Assembly: GCA_003988855.1 (NCBI GenBank)
Contig: QYAI01000251.1
Coordinates: 1 to 51,270, forward strand
DNA length: 51,270 nt
Source of the DNA: Arachnopeziza araneosa
Lineage: Eukaryota > Ascomycota > Leotiomycetes > Helotiales > Arachnopezizaceae
Direction: 5' to 3'
Positions 10,777 through 21,254 of the stretch are shown in pieces (position 1 is the stretch's first letter; the number at the start of each line of letters is the position of its first letter). Both the position numbers and the translations under genes were made by a program. Under the pieces are notes generated by a model. That model did no database searches. It was given only the letters and a program-made list of their open reading frames with translations, and was not told the origin of the DNA.

Positions 10777-12190
10777 TTACTTGCTCTTCAACCCCCTCGT
10801 CATAACTGGGCTTGCCATGACTTTATCCCAATCGTGCAACATAGTGGTGTTCATAACGCTCATGCGGACTTCCTCGCCAGCGCGAGCTTTCATTTCTTCC
10901 TCGTATTGTTGAATTGCGGCTGACTGTTGGAGAGAGGCAGTAGTGAGGAGATTAACGAGCTTACCGCAATCGGTGATACTATGATTGAGGCCTTGGCCGC
11001 GCTCTACCAAGTGTGTTAGTAGTGCGAACGAGAAACGAAGAATAAAGCATACGATAAGTCATAGGATGCGCCGCATCTCCTGCGAGTGTCACCCTTCCAT
11101 TCTTCGTATTCCACGCATGCTCTGGGAGACTAGGATCCCAGACGGCGAGATCGAAATACCAAGCTGCCTGATCTTCTGGAACCCATTCAAAAGCACTCTT
11201 CCATGGCTCACAATATGCCTTACTCTTCTCCTTGACCTGTGTTAATCGCTCTTCATTTCCAAACGTCTTACGCTCCCTGTCCTGCTGCTCTAGTGACGAA
11301 CTCCAACTAATGTAGAAGAAAAAGGTCCACCCTTCTGGCTCATCGACTTTTGGTGCGTCTTGGAGTCCGAAGAAAGCGAAGTAGCCAGCAGGGTGAGGAG
11401 CGGCGATATACAGAGGGTGAAACGAGCGCAGGAAGAGTGCTTGCTCGCGTGAGAATTTGGATTGCACGAAGGTTGCAGAGTAGGGGAGTCGAGTGTTTTC
11501 TGCGAGTGAGGGTCCAATGAGAATTTTGCGCACGCTAGATCGCGCACCATCTGCGCCAACAATCAGACGACCAGAACAATGCTCTCCATTTTCGAAGACG
11601 GCGGTTACGGTCCTGTTGTCATGTTCGAAAACGATATTGCGAAGTCGCTTATTGTATCTTATATCGAGGTCTTTTACGAGCAGCGCGCGCAATTTTGACC
11701 GGCGCAAGCGGTGAAAATTCGGAATCTCGGCAGCATTGAGGAGCGAGCCATCAGCACCGTTGAGAAAAGCGAGGGAATCAATTGGCTTCGTGGGTGTATT
11801 GGGGTCGACTTGGACGGATTGAAGAAGCTCGGCAGAGGCGGGTGAGATGAGAGATTTCAGAATCGGAACGGCCCAGTGAAGTCCCATGTTCCAATCTCTT
11901 TCTCCCGGCGATGAGAGGGCGACATTTTTCTCGAAGACAATTGATTCAATGCCGGCCTGAGAATGCAGTCGTTAGCCGGCATGATTATTTTGACAGGACG
12001 GGACATACCTTTTTCAGGCCCTGAGCGATTGCCAGGCCGGTGCAGCCTACGGACGATGAGGATCAGCTCTGCAGAAGTCTTGGGTATGTTGTGTTGCTGC
12101 TGATTAAATGCAGGAGTTGATGTAAGTACCTGCGCCAATAATGATGACCCGATCACCAACATCCGGGTATTCATTGGAAAAGTCTCCCAT
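10777..12190 (-). CDS. FAD-dependent monooxygenase (PF01494 type)
   Basis: Class A flavin monooxygenases use FAD and NAD(P)H to hydroxylate or epoxidise small, often aromatic, substrates. Four exons on the minus strand: 12190-12130, 12046-12009, 11956-11053 and 11003-10777; introns are 83, 52 and 49 bp, the last with a CTAAC branch site. The product is 409 residues. The dinucleotide-binding GAGCTG motif (19-24) is created only after removing intron 1. The DG motif is GADGARSSVR (167-176) and the GD motif GDAAHPMT lies at 326-333, continuing across intron 3 into YQRGQGLNH. All three fingerprints of the family are intact. It is divergently paired with a LaeA-like methyltransferase, a common pairing in secondary metabolism, but no backbone synthase is present, so the substrate cannot be inferred. 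Confidence 0.9.
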
Positions 12191-12220
12191 GTCGTACGGT
12201 CCCGGTGAAGTGGTTCTACA

Positions 12221-12256
12221 ACAGCAGCAACAGCAGCAGCAGCAACAGCAGCTAGG
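12221..12256. repeat. CAG/CAA microsatellite
   Basis: About eleven CAG/CAA triplets lie just upstream of the monooxygenase start, outside its coding sequence. Confidence 0.85.
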
Positions 12257-12601
12257 GTGGATTGTGATAGCAAGGTGGGATTGCAGAATGGATGTGCCGT
12301 CGTCGTCGTCGTACGCGGCTGTATGAAAAGCGCGATATATATATACGTATATGAATCAAGGGACAAGTGAATCTCGATAACGAAAGTGCCGGGCGCCCAG
12401 TGAAGTTGCTTCTTCAGCAGGTCATGGAGAAGCTTCCCAATCTGGCTGGCAGGTCCGTTGGTTGAATGCAAAGAGGTAGGGGAGGTCTGTCTCCTCACCC
12501 GGTGGCGTGTGGTGTTTCTTCTTCTCCTTCTTTGTTGTTTCTTCTTCTCTCTCTCTACAAGCAACATCCCAACCCGCCGATCCCTTTTCAGCCTCACACC
12601 C

Positions 12602-12652
<51 letters not shown>
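12602..12652. repeat. (CAT)17 microsatellite
   Basis: Seventeen uninterrupted CAT units lie in the promoter region shared by the divergent monooxygenase and methyltransferase genes. Such perfect runs are usually length-polymorphic. Confidence 0.95.
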
Positions 12653-12653
<1 letters not shown>

Positions 12654-13054
12654 GACATGGCGCAATCGAGACGTTGGTTTTTCTGTCCGATCCATCGTTC
12701 CATTTTGCCGCTGCTCCTGTTAGTGGGTTCAGTGCTGAGGGACGGCTCGGATAACGGGCAACTGGCAGCTGGCAGGGTCAGCTACCGCCCCATACAACTA
12801 ACCGCTGCACAAAGTGGACTGATTTAGACTCCACGGACACTACCCATCTCGCCCCGCGTAAACCGTCAGATATACCTGTCGCGTTGCTCCCCGTCAATTT
12901 CCCTCCTGGAGCCACCATCCTACCTAACGTCGTATCCCTATCCACCCAGAATCATGCAGAGCCACCCGTCTTTTCCGCAGGGGTGGAATGTCGTCGCTAC
13001 AAAATAATTGAAACCCCAACCAACCCTCCCACTTTCTTTTGAAAAGCCTCCAAC

Positions 13055-14570
13055 ATGGCAGACGAAGCGTCGCGCAGCACGGGGAAAACGCCCACATCCT
13101 CTGATCATCCAGGGTCTTCTGCGAAACCCTTCTCCCCTCACGATTCGGCCTTGTCCTTAGCAGACACAGCGCATAACCCCGCCGATGAAGAAGAAGAAGG
13201 AGAAGAAGAAGAAGAAGATGCGCCCAACTTCACCGACGAGGAACAGTTTGACGACACCGATTCTGCATTTGGAGGTTCCTTACTCGATTGCGATACAGAC
13301 ACGCTTGCAAGTTACATCACAGACTATCGATACGAGAATGGGCGAAGATATCATGCATATCAAGACGGAGAATATTGGGTAATCAGAACTATCCAAGTAC
13401 AAACCAGCGCTAACACCTCAAAGGGCCCCAACGATGACCATGCGAACGATCTACAAGATCTTGCACATCATATGTATCTAATGACGCTTGAAGGAAAACT
13501 CCACCTTGCACCACTTTCCAATCCACAATCAATTCTTGATCTTGGTACTGGGACAGGAATTTGGGCAATGTGAGTTCTTTCCCCTCCGCACGTTGCACAA
13601 CTAAAACTCTTAGGTCGATGGCGGATATCTACCCTTCAGCCAAGGTTGTAGGTACCGAACTTTCGCCCATTCAGCCACAGTTCGTCCCTCCCAATTGCCA
13701 ATTCGAGATTGAAGACTTCAATATGGAATGGACATATCCCCATGACCACTTTGACTTCGTCCACATTCGCGAACTCTTCGGATGCGTAGTGAATTGGGAT
13801 ACCTTTTTTAGGTCTTGTTATGAAGTCGCCAAACCCGGCGGTTGGGTCGAGATTCTGGAACACAGTGTTTGGCCTGTCGCTGATGACGATACGGTCAACG
13901 AGAATAGTTTCTTCACATTGTGGGGTCAAACGGTCGAAGATCTAGGGGAGAAATTCGGGAAGACTTTCAAAATCTGGAAGCAATCGAAAGAGAAGATGGA
14001 GAATGCGGGTTTCGTTGATGTACACGAGGTAAGATACAAATGGCCCATGAATGAGTGGCCCAGTCCAAAAGTTCGAACGAGAGGAGACGATGGAGATCTG
14101 AGCTGGAAGCTTCTAAGGGAGTTGGGACAGTGGAATCAATACAGGTTGTATGCTGGTGTAGAGGGTTTCATGATCAGACTTTTGACACAAGTTGGAGGAG
14201 TATGGCGTCCGTATTTCTTCTAGCAACCAAGACTGACGAATCTCAGTGGACATACGAAGCTGCTCAACTATTTTTAGCCCAGATGCGGATGGCCATCAAA
14301 GATATTAAAGTTCACGGCTATCTTGACGTCACGGTCATCTACGGCCGCAAACCAGGAGAGAGCAGAGAGTTCAATCACGGTGATACCGGTAGTTCTTCTG
14401 CCATACCTACTCCGTCGATATCAAGTGAAACTCCTACACATACTTTATCAACATCAACTCCCGCTCCTGTTCCAAATACTGCTGTTCCAATTCCAGTTGT
14501 AGCTCAAGCTCCTACACCAACTGTAGAAAGTGGTAACAGTTCAACTCCTGAAACCATGCGCCTCAACTGA
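13055..14570 (+). CDS. LaeA-like SAM-dependent methyltransferase
   Basis: Exons 13055-13569, 13614-14199 and 14247-14570, with introns of 44 and 47 bp, give 474 residues. Residues 1-80 are disordered and acidic with a Glu-rich run from a GAA repeat. The class I methyltransferase core has motif I ILDLGTGTGIWA, followed across intron 1 by MADIYPSAKVVG, then DLSPIQP-like and PPNCQFEI-DF segments, a late PGGWVEI block and a YLDVTVIYGRKP end, all typical of the fungal LaeA/TAM-like family. The last ~60 residues are Pro/Thr/Ser-rich. LaeA itself is a global regulator, but this family is large and most members are uncharacterised. The gene starts 865 bp from the divergent FAD monooxygenase. Confidence 0.9.
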
Positions 14571-15204
14571 GAAATCAACGAGGCTTTAAGATCGCTGAGA
14601 AGCTGTAAGATTGGGATCCATTTCATGTTATATCTGTTCGAGGTTTTTGGGATAGCGTAGTACGCCGGAGTTTAGATGTCATTCGTTATCTGGTTATCTT
14701 TATTACTCTCTGTAACTATTTAAGCTTGATATGGGTCAAGCGGCATTGCGTTCGGTTGGAATTATGAGTCTCCTATGGTTATTTGTCAGCTACTTCATGT
14801 TACATGTATATGATGATGACGTTTATGACAAAGAAAGTGACGGGTGGAAATAGGCGATGGTGATAACTAGGGTTTGAGATGCTCAATGCGTTGAAATCTA
14901 TATTCTATACGTAAAGAGAGACTCGAAGGATTCGTCAAGAGAACATACTTAATTAGTATATTGAAATGGGAAGATGAATACAAAACCACTAAACTATTTC
15001 ACGAGTATACTTCAGATTCATATAGGAGTAGGGTCGATGTGATTCATGTGTGCATTAAGCCTAATTCATTGCACTTGCTATTATTGCTCAGGCTTATACT
15101 GGTGTGTCACTACTGGAACCTTAGTAAGACTATTATATTTGTGGTAAAAGCAGTTCAAGCACGCTGCCTATTCGGATATAGCGCTTCACTTTGAACCTGC
15201 TTCT
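14571..15204. other. Intergenic, no gene seen
   Basis: AT-rich sequence after the methyltransferase stop; open frames are short and unremarkable. Confidence 0.4.
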
Positions 15205-16130
15205 TTGGGCGGCTTCAAAAAGCACCCCTGCCGATTATCTACTCCGTCGAACAGAGGATCACCAATGATGATTAAATTATGCAGGCCTGATATGAACGAT
15301 CTGCGTACAGCCTTCGCTCGGGCTTCCTCTACAACAATGTATTGTATGCTCTGGCTGGATGCGTTATCGAGCGAGTGTCAGATCATTCTAATTGGGGAGA
15401 TTTCTCATCTGATCGCCTTTTCAAGCCGCTGGGAATGACGAGGACAACGAACGGCATTTGCGAGCGTGCACAATACAGACGCTAACATTACCACGCCGTA
15501 TATGATTCTTACCAATGGTAGTGCATCTGAGATTGCACCAACTGAACTGTCCGCCGACTCCATGAACGGTGGCTCCGGTGGTATTCGCAGCTCTACCAAT
15601 GATTTATTGAAGTGGTGCTCCTGTCTTCTACAGCCGTTCCAAGAAAACGACTCTTCTGGAAACAATCTTGTTCGACATGGTTCTCCTATCTTTGGTCGGA
15701 CCACGATTGCAAGCCCTCAGGCGGCCGAGATCAATGACTACTGTATGGGATGGTGCTATCATCGGACGCCTGCCGAACTTGGGCTAATGTCGCCAAATCG
15801 TTCTTTAGAGTCGCCACTTCTAGGCTCGAGTTCTTCGTCGCTACTCATATTTGGTCACCAGGGTGATGTCCCAGGCTATACTTGCAACCTCTATCTCATC
15901 CCAGACAGCAGCTCAGCAATAGTCGTCCTCTCAAACGGGACTGGCCTATCAGATGGGACTGATTAGATCGCCCAGGACCTGATCCAAACTATGTTTGGAC
16001 TTCAGCCGTCGACTAGATTCGTAGATATTGCTTCTAGGGCAGCGATAAAGTACCTTTCGCATTACGAGAAGGACTTCAAGACGCCTCTTCAACAGCATCA
16101 AATACAAGGAGCTAGTAAGCTGGAAGTAGG
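15205..16130 (+). pseudogene. Decayed serine beta-lactamase-like hydrolase (PF00144 type)
   Basis: Frames that must be joined across indels give family segments: SNRGSP-like and RPDMNDLRTAF (15240-15320), YNNVLYALAGCVIERV around 15329-15380, and FKPLGMTRT near 15420. A frameshift near 15455-15470 leads into ITTPYMILTNGS, GGIRSSTNDLLKW, a GHQGDVPGYTCNLYLIP block and VVLSNGTGLSDGTD. The coding sequence then meets TAG at 15964-15966 where homologues would have Trp, and resumes in the same frame as IAQDLIQTMFGL. At least one frameshift plus a nonsense codon makes it non-functional, and the N-terminal part with the SxxK nucleophile is not recognisable. It directly precedes a broken amidase on the same strand. 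Confidence 0.8.
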
Positions 16131-16163
16131 ATTTCTATAACTGAATCATCTCATATACTGTCG

Positions 16164-17583
16164 ATGTCAGAGCTTTGGGGTCAACGAACGGATGGTCTGC
16201 AGTGGGAGGACAAACCAACTCGGCTTATGTCAAAGGTGGTATGAAAAAAGAGGACGGGGCAATGGGTCACACCGTGAGTGCCAAAATTTGATTGATTTGC
16301 TATACTCTGACTTGCATGTAATGATACTAGAACCCTTGTGGAGCCTTTACAGGATTAGCGGTTGGGGTTTCGGCTGGATTCAGTCCATTAGCAATTAGCA
16401 CCGAGGCGGATGGCTCATTAGTGCAACTAGCCGCTAGAGCTGCTCTCTATGCACTCAAGTCAAGTATTGGGACCACTGAGCTGGAAGGGGTATTTGCAGT
16501 GTCTGAGGATTTTGATTCCCTCAGCGTTATGGCCAAGTCAAGTCAGGACGTTGCTCAATTAGCTGAGATGGTACTCACACCAGAGGCGCGTGCGAAATTG
16601 CCATCTGATGGATATCTGAGCTTCTTAAGGAAGAGTTTTAAAGGCCTAAACATAGGTTTTGCTGATCCTGCTCTCTGGAAATGGCCAGAAATTGTTCAAC
16701 CTCAACACGATAACTCGATCGAACAGCTAGTAAGTTGATACTAAAGTCATGCTGCGACGCAGAACAGACTATTCCATCAAGTCAAAAGCTGCGCTAAATT
16801 TATCAAGAGATCTGGCTATATTCAATCTATGGAGCGTGCCAGAGAGCACGGAGCAAGAGTAGTCTTTCCAGTAGCTCTTCCTGACCTGTCAAGTCTTATC
16901 TTGGATGGAATGCCAGCTACAGTTGTGGCCATTCGTGAGTATTGACATGAGTACGCCTCAATCATTCCGAGCTGACTTTCGAATAGGTCACGTTTTCAAA
17001 GAGAAGGTAGAGGGATATCTCAAATCTCTAAGAATTTCGGATATCCGAACTGTGGAGGATATTGTGAAGTACAACAAGGAACATCCAGACGAAGAATTTA
17101 CGCTTGGTCAGTGATTTGGTGTTCAAATTGCTTTCCAATGCTAAAAATGTGATGCAGAACACCTCGAACAAGGCAGATTGCTTCACACTCTGGAGAATCC
17201 TGTCAGCCGTGAATTGTACGAAGAAGCCATGACGTTGCGCCGTACGGTTGCACGAGATCAAGGTATTGATAAAGCTATAGAGGAGAATCAGCTCGACTTA
17301 ATTGCTTTGCCCATGGATTCTTCGTGCCCGAGACTTGCAGCTGCTGCAGGTGAGTTTAACTACACATCTTGACCAGCGGCAGTTTCGAAAAATCGTAATT
17401 CTAATTATCCCAGGATATCCGATAGGAACCGTCCCACTTGGGAGACTTGACTATAACGGACGTCCTTTTGGGCTTGGAATCATAGCTAAGGCGGGACGTG
17501 AGGATTTGATATTCGCGTTCATGAGTGCGTTCGAAGCCGTGTCAGAAGAACGTGCAGTGCCTCCGCAATTGTTGATTGACTAG
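16164..17583 (+). pseudogene. 5'-truncated amidase-signature enzyme, probably inactive
   Basis: The amidase signature family hydrolyses amides with a Ser-cisSer-Lys triad. Homology starts abruptly at MSELWG (16164), so the N-terminal part carrying the Lys is absent. A one-base frameshift follows at about 16180 before NGWSAVGGQTNSAYV. Coding blocks then continue cleanly through introns 16274-16330, 16730-16762, 16935-16986, 17107-17157 and 17350-17413, ending with GYPIGTVPLG..RPFGLGIIA. The EADGSLV block keeps the nucleophile serine, but the usual GSSSGS loop reads GAFTGL, so the cis-serine position is lost. The second intron would be only 33 bp, probably too short to splice. Its stop is at 17581-17583. 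The clean C-terminal exons indicate recent loss. Confidence 0.8.
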
Positions 17584-17906
17584 CAAAGAGATCGAGGTGT
17601 CTTGGGGCTGCGGGCTGCGGCAAAGTTTATTCAAAGGCATGGCTTTGAAAGCGGGTGAAGTAGATTGCAGAAAGTTTGATGCAGGTTTCAGAATTCGAGG
17701 TGCTTTCCGGCCTTTCCTCATCCTACAGCCGCTTAATTCAACGTGATCCGCGCTGCTCAGACTTAACTTGATATGATACGTGCCATTTCTAATCTCTCAG
17801 GGCCTGATACATGTATCTCTTCCAGGCAGGTAAACGATTTGCCGGGATACTATGGCTTCCAATCGAGGCTTTCATATTGAGTCTGAGCGTTTAGCTCCCA
17901 TTCCAA
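17584..17906. other. Spacer between two gene relics
   Basis: No coding blocks recognised. Confidence 0.35.
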
Positions 17907-18191
17907 GTTGCCATTGGAGTATACCTATTTATGCTCTTGTTGATCCTTTGGATTCCAGAGACAAAAAGAGAGGCACCGATATCTCCAAACTCCGCATCAA
18001 ATTTTGAGGACGAAGACCGACGGAATCATATCCAGGACATGGCGTCTCCGGTGGCTTCAGTCAAATCCCCAAAGTTATTGTCTGTTTTGTGCTTTTATTT
18101 CTAAAGCGAGTTGGCTTTACGAGCGAAACACTCCTCTATCAATATGCCTCAGCAAAGTTCGATTTACAACACCCACAAAGAAAACAGTGAT
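17907..18191 (+). pseudogene. Relic of an MFS (drug:H+ antiporter type) transporter
   Basis: One frame reads VAIGVYLFMLLLILWIPETKRE, a transmembrane helix ending in the PETK loop typical of fungal MFS transporters. A hydrophilic loop and SPKLLSVLCFYF follow, then a stop, and in another frame GFTSETLLYQYASAKF. These are consecutive parts of one transporter around the central loop, separated by a stop and frameshift. The rest of the protein is missing. It is the third broken gene in a row on the plus strand, after the hydrolase and amidase. Confidence 0.65.
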
Positions 18192-18664
18192 AACTTCTAC
18201 GCTGCCAACAACCACCTATCCAGCATCTGTCAACCCAACGATCTCTTATCAATCTTCAGAATTCAAAACATGATATTCAACTCTTAAACTATACTAATTT
18301 GATATATTTTAATTTTTCAATTTTGACAAAATAGTCACGTTATGTCCCAAACAGGAGAGCGACGACAATTTTGTTGCACGTCGTGCAAATTTTTGCCCAG
18401 CCAAATTCTTTACCCTCTGTACATTTGTACCAAATGTCACGTGCGCACATCATTTCTATCAATTAATCACGCTCTCCCCGAGTAGTTCAATTGGCTATAC
18501 AAATGGCTCATGCTGCAATCGAGCTAGGGGCTTAAGTGTGTTCACTTTAAGTTTGAATGGGTTGAAGGTTGCTGTTCAGTCACTGTATTCCAGTGACTTC
18601 CAACGGGAACCTCAGGAGCTCTTTTTCTAGTCATCGCAAGTAAACAATCCGACTCCAGATTTCC
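18192..18664. other. Intergenic, no gene seen
   Basis: AT-rich sequence between the MFS relic and the 3' end of the HeLo gene. A tRNA-like agttcaattggct segment near 18485 was examined and not accepted. Confidence 0.4.
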
Positions 18665-20517
18665 TCACGCAAAACATCTCCCCAGGTTTGCGTACATCTT
18701 CAACGCCTGATTCCGCTGTCTCTCCTTCTCGACCTCCGAAGTCTGCCGTTCCATGGTGATACAATCCCTCACAACATGGGTGTAGATCTCTCCACACGTA
18801 CCCAGAAGACGGGGATACAACTCGTCCAGAATAAAACGACGTATCTTGTATGGATCACTACTGTTTCCCACCAGAGCCGCAAGTGGTTCCCAAAGTCCTA
18901 TCTCTAAGAGTACTAAGCCAAGGGAATACATGTCATACGCAGCCTGGTACCGGAGATCCGGATCAGTCCGCTTCGTAGGATGCTGATACATGTCCAGAGT
19001 GATCTGCTCCTTCACGCGGGGTACATCAAGGTCTGCATAATCTGCATAACGCCCGTCCGAAGCATCATGGTCGAGTTCAGTCGGCGAACTCAATCGCGCG
19101 TATTTGTAACCCACCAATATTAGATCGTGCCAGTCTACCCGTTCACGGGTAATTGGTTGCTGATCCCCTGGGAAGAAAATCACCGACTCGGATCGGATGT
19201 TCTTGTGTAGCCAGCCACTGGTGTGTAAGAAGACGACACTCTTGAGCAGACTACGGGCGAGCTCAAATCGTACACCCAGTGGGACCTGAGAGATATGTCG
19301 GTGCTCTAAGGCTTTGATGAGTGTGTGAGGACGTCGGACGCTCCATTCTAGATCCGTCATCACGGAAGGAACAATTTGAAGATGAGGAGGGAGAGCGTGG
19401 ACAAAGCCGAGATAGCCATGAGTCGAGTTCTTGAAAATTCCTAAGAGTTGGAGTGTGTGGAGACGAATTGAAGTCCGCTTGTCGCGGAACAAGTTGCTTA
19501 ATTTTAACACTTCTTCTTGGATGTCTTTGCTCTTATACCCTCGTTCGTCCTTGTACGATCGGAATTCGATATACACAATCTGTCTCTTGGACTTCCACAT
19601 CGCGAGCGTGGAATCGGTCGTGGATGAGTCTCTCGGTGTTCGGATCTCAAACTCATGCTCTTTACATGTAAACAACAGTTCCCTCTCAGTTTCTGTCAAG
19701 GAAGTCTGGCGAGCTCTCTGGGCCTGTAATTGCAACTCGGTTAAGTGCTCTAGCAGCTCAAGACCACCCTCTGAAGGAGCACGTGATGATTGGCCAGAAG
19801 CTGAGATTTGAGCAGCAAGGTTCTCAGCCAGTTGCTTGAGAGCCTCTATGCTAGTAGAGAGTCTAAGCTTCTCTTCTGCAAAAATCATTTGTATGCTATC
19901 AATAGCGTCCTCGGGACAGAGTTGATATAATAGATCAGTGTGGTTTCGGAGTTCTTGATCCAAAGTCTTGATATCCGCATTGTCTGCCAAGACCCAACGA
20001 CAACGACTCATGATATCTAGCCGTTTTTTGAAACTTCTGAGCTTTCGATCTTCGGGAGTAAGATTAGAAGGAGAAGGCGCGCGACTATTTTTGGGCTTCT
20101 TTTCATCCAACTATTGATCCAAGACTATTTAGCGCTACAAATTTCAAATGCTTCTCATTTATCACTTACATTTCCACTATCTTTTACTTGTTCCAACCTG
20201 ATCCCATATCGTTTCAAGAGCTTCTCACTATCGGAGAGCGTTTCAGTGATACTAGTTAGTGATGACTGAACCGCGAGCGCTTTGTAGACATTATCCTGCA
20301 TATACCTCCTGAGTTTCTCGCTTGGATTCGCACCATCGACAGTCGTGATCTCCCAGTAGTAGCCCCATGACTTTAAAGCAGCGGATCTTGTTTCAAGAGA
20401 TTGCCGGGCTTTGTTGGCAGACTTGTCTGCTTTCTTGACATTTGTGAAGAATACAAAACAGGTCATGCATGTCCCGTAGAGAGAGATTATACCAGTCGTG
20501 AGACTGAGAGGGTCCAT
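18665..20517 (-). CDS. HeLo-domain protein with C-terminal pseudokinase-like domain
   Basis: Exon 1 is 20517-20170, the intron about 20169-20111, and exon 2 runs to the stop at 18665; about 597 residues. The exact acceptor base needs checking. The N-terminus (MDPLSLTTGIISLY..CFVFFTNVKKA and ETRSAALKSWGYYWEI) matches the HeLo/prion-inhibition domain, the helical membrane-acting domain of HET-S and related fungal death effectors. After a helical linker, residues ~270-590 resemble a protein kinase fold. The catalytic loop reads LHKNIRSESVIFF (His near residue 418) instead of HRDxxxxN, and the DFG position is occupied by LVGYKYARL. A DMYSLGLVLLEIGLW segment matches the kinase F helix. Both catalytic aspartates are missing, so it should be a pseudokinase. 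The arrangement parallels MLKL-type executioners. Confidence 0.85.
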
Positions 20518-21254
20518 TTGGTCTCGTTTGATGATAAATACGGGACGCTGGTCTGTACTTAGATGGTTTGAAACTTGACCGGTAGGTCATTGAGGGTAGG
20601 CAGCTTCTAAAGTAAATCATGCCTAGCCAGAAGAGTTCTAGCGTCATGCGTGCTGTGGTCTCAGAACCACAATTTATCATATTAGTTCAATGACTTTCAA
20701 ATTGAATGGTGATACCTCTATAAAACTGTACAAAAGTGGTAGTAAGTCTTGTAGAAGTAGATATAATTGACAGCGTCAAAAGAGAAGGATAAAGAAGGGT
20801 TAGATACGGTAAGAATCTGTTGGTATAATCACGTGACATAATAGGTGCCTCATTAGTTAGGCAGCCAAGAACCCCATAAGGGTTCTTCGCTCGCACCCAT
20901 TCTTCTTCTTCTTAATACAACGATTACACAACAGACCCAAAGTGTATTCTGAGTTAGGGCTGTACCCTAATCTGCTAATAACTAGTTATTCAGTAATCCG
21001 ACAGAATCGGAGCAACATCAGTTCGGTTCTACTTCTACCTAACCTTCGAATATATCTTCCTTTTAACTTATGTTAACTCATCAGTGAGAACCAAGCCGAT
21101 CAAAATGCAGTGCTGTATGTGAGTTGTGGAAGTTAAGAATAAGGGAAGGGGACGGGTGAGTAAGAAGAAGAATAGGAAATTGACGAGAAGAGAGGGGAAA
21201 GTTGGATGGCGAAATCGACAGTAATGAAGTGATAGAAGAGGTATATATATAGAG
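20518..21254. other. Intergenic, HeLo gene promoter and MFS 3' flank
   Basis: No gene recognised. This should contain the HeLo gene's upstream region and the 3' UTR of the transporter gene. Confidence 0.4.

Noticed and set aside
11857..12597. Long minus-strand ORF of 246 codons upstream of the monooxygenase
   Set aside because: It runs through two introns and the promoter of the monooxygenase in the wrong frame; the spliced model explains the conserved GAGCTG motif instead.
12507..12827. Open frame encoding a long poly-Ile or poly-His run
   Set aside because: It is only the (CAT)17 microsatellite read in different frames; no domain or splice support.
15205..17583. Single fused hydrolase-amidase gene
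   Set aside because: The beta-lactamase-fold part ends in its own C-terminal region and the amidase starts mid-domain after a frameshift; adjacency by deletion is simpler.
18480..18545. tRNA-like stretch with an A-box-like agttcaattggct
   Set aside because: No matching B box (GGTTCRANNCC) or cloverleaf could be drawn.
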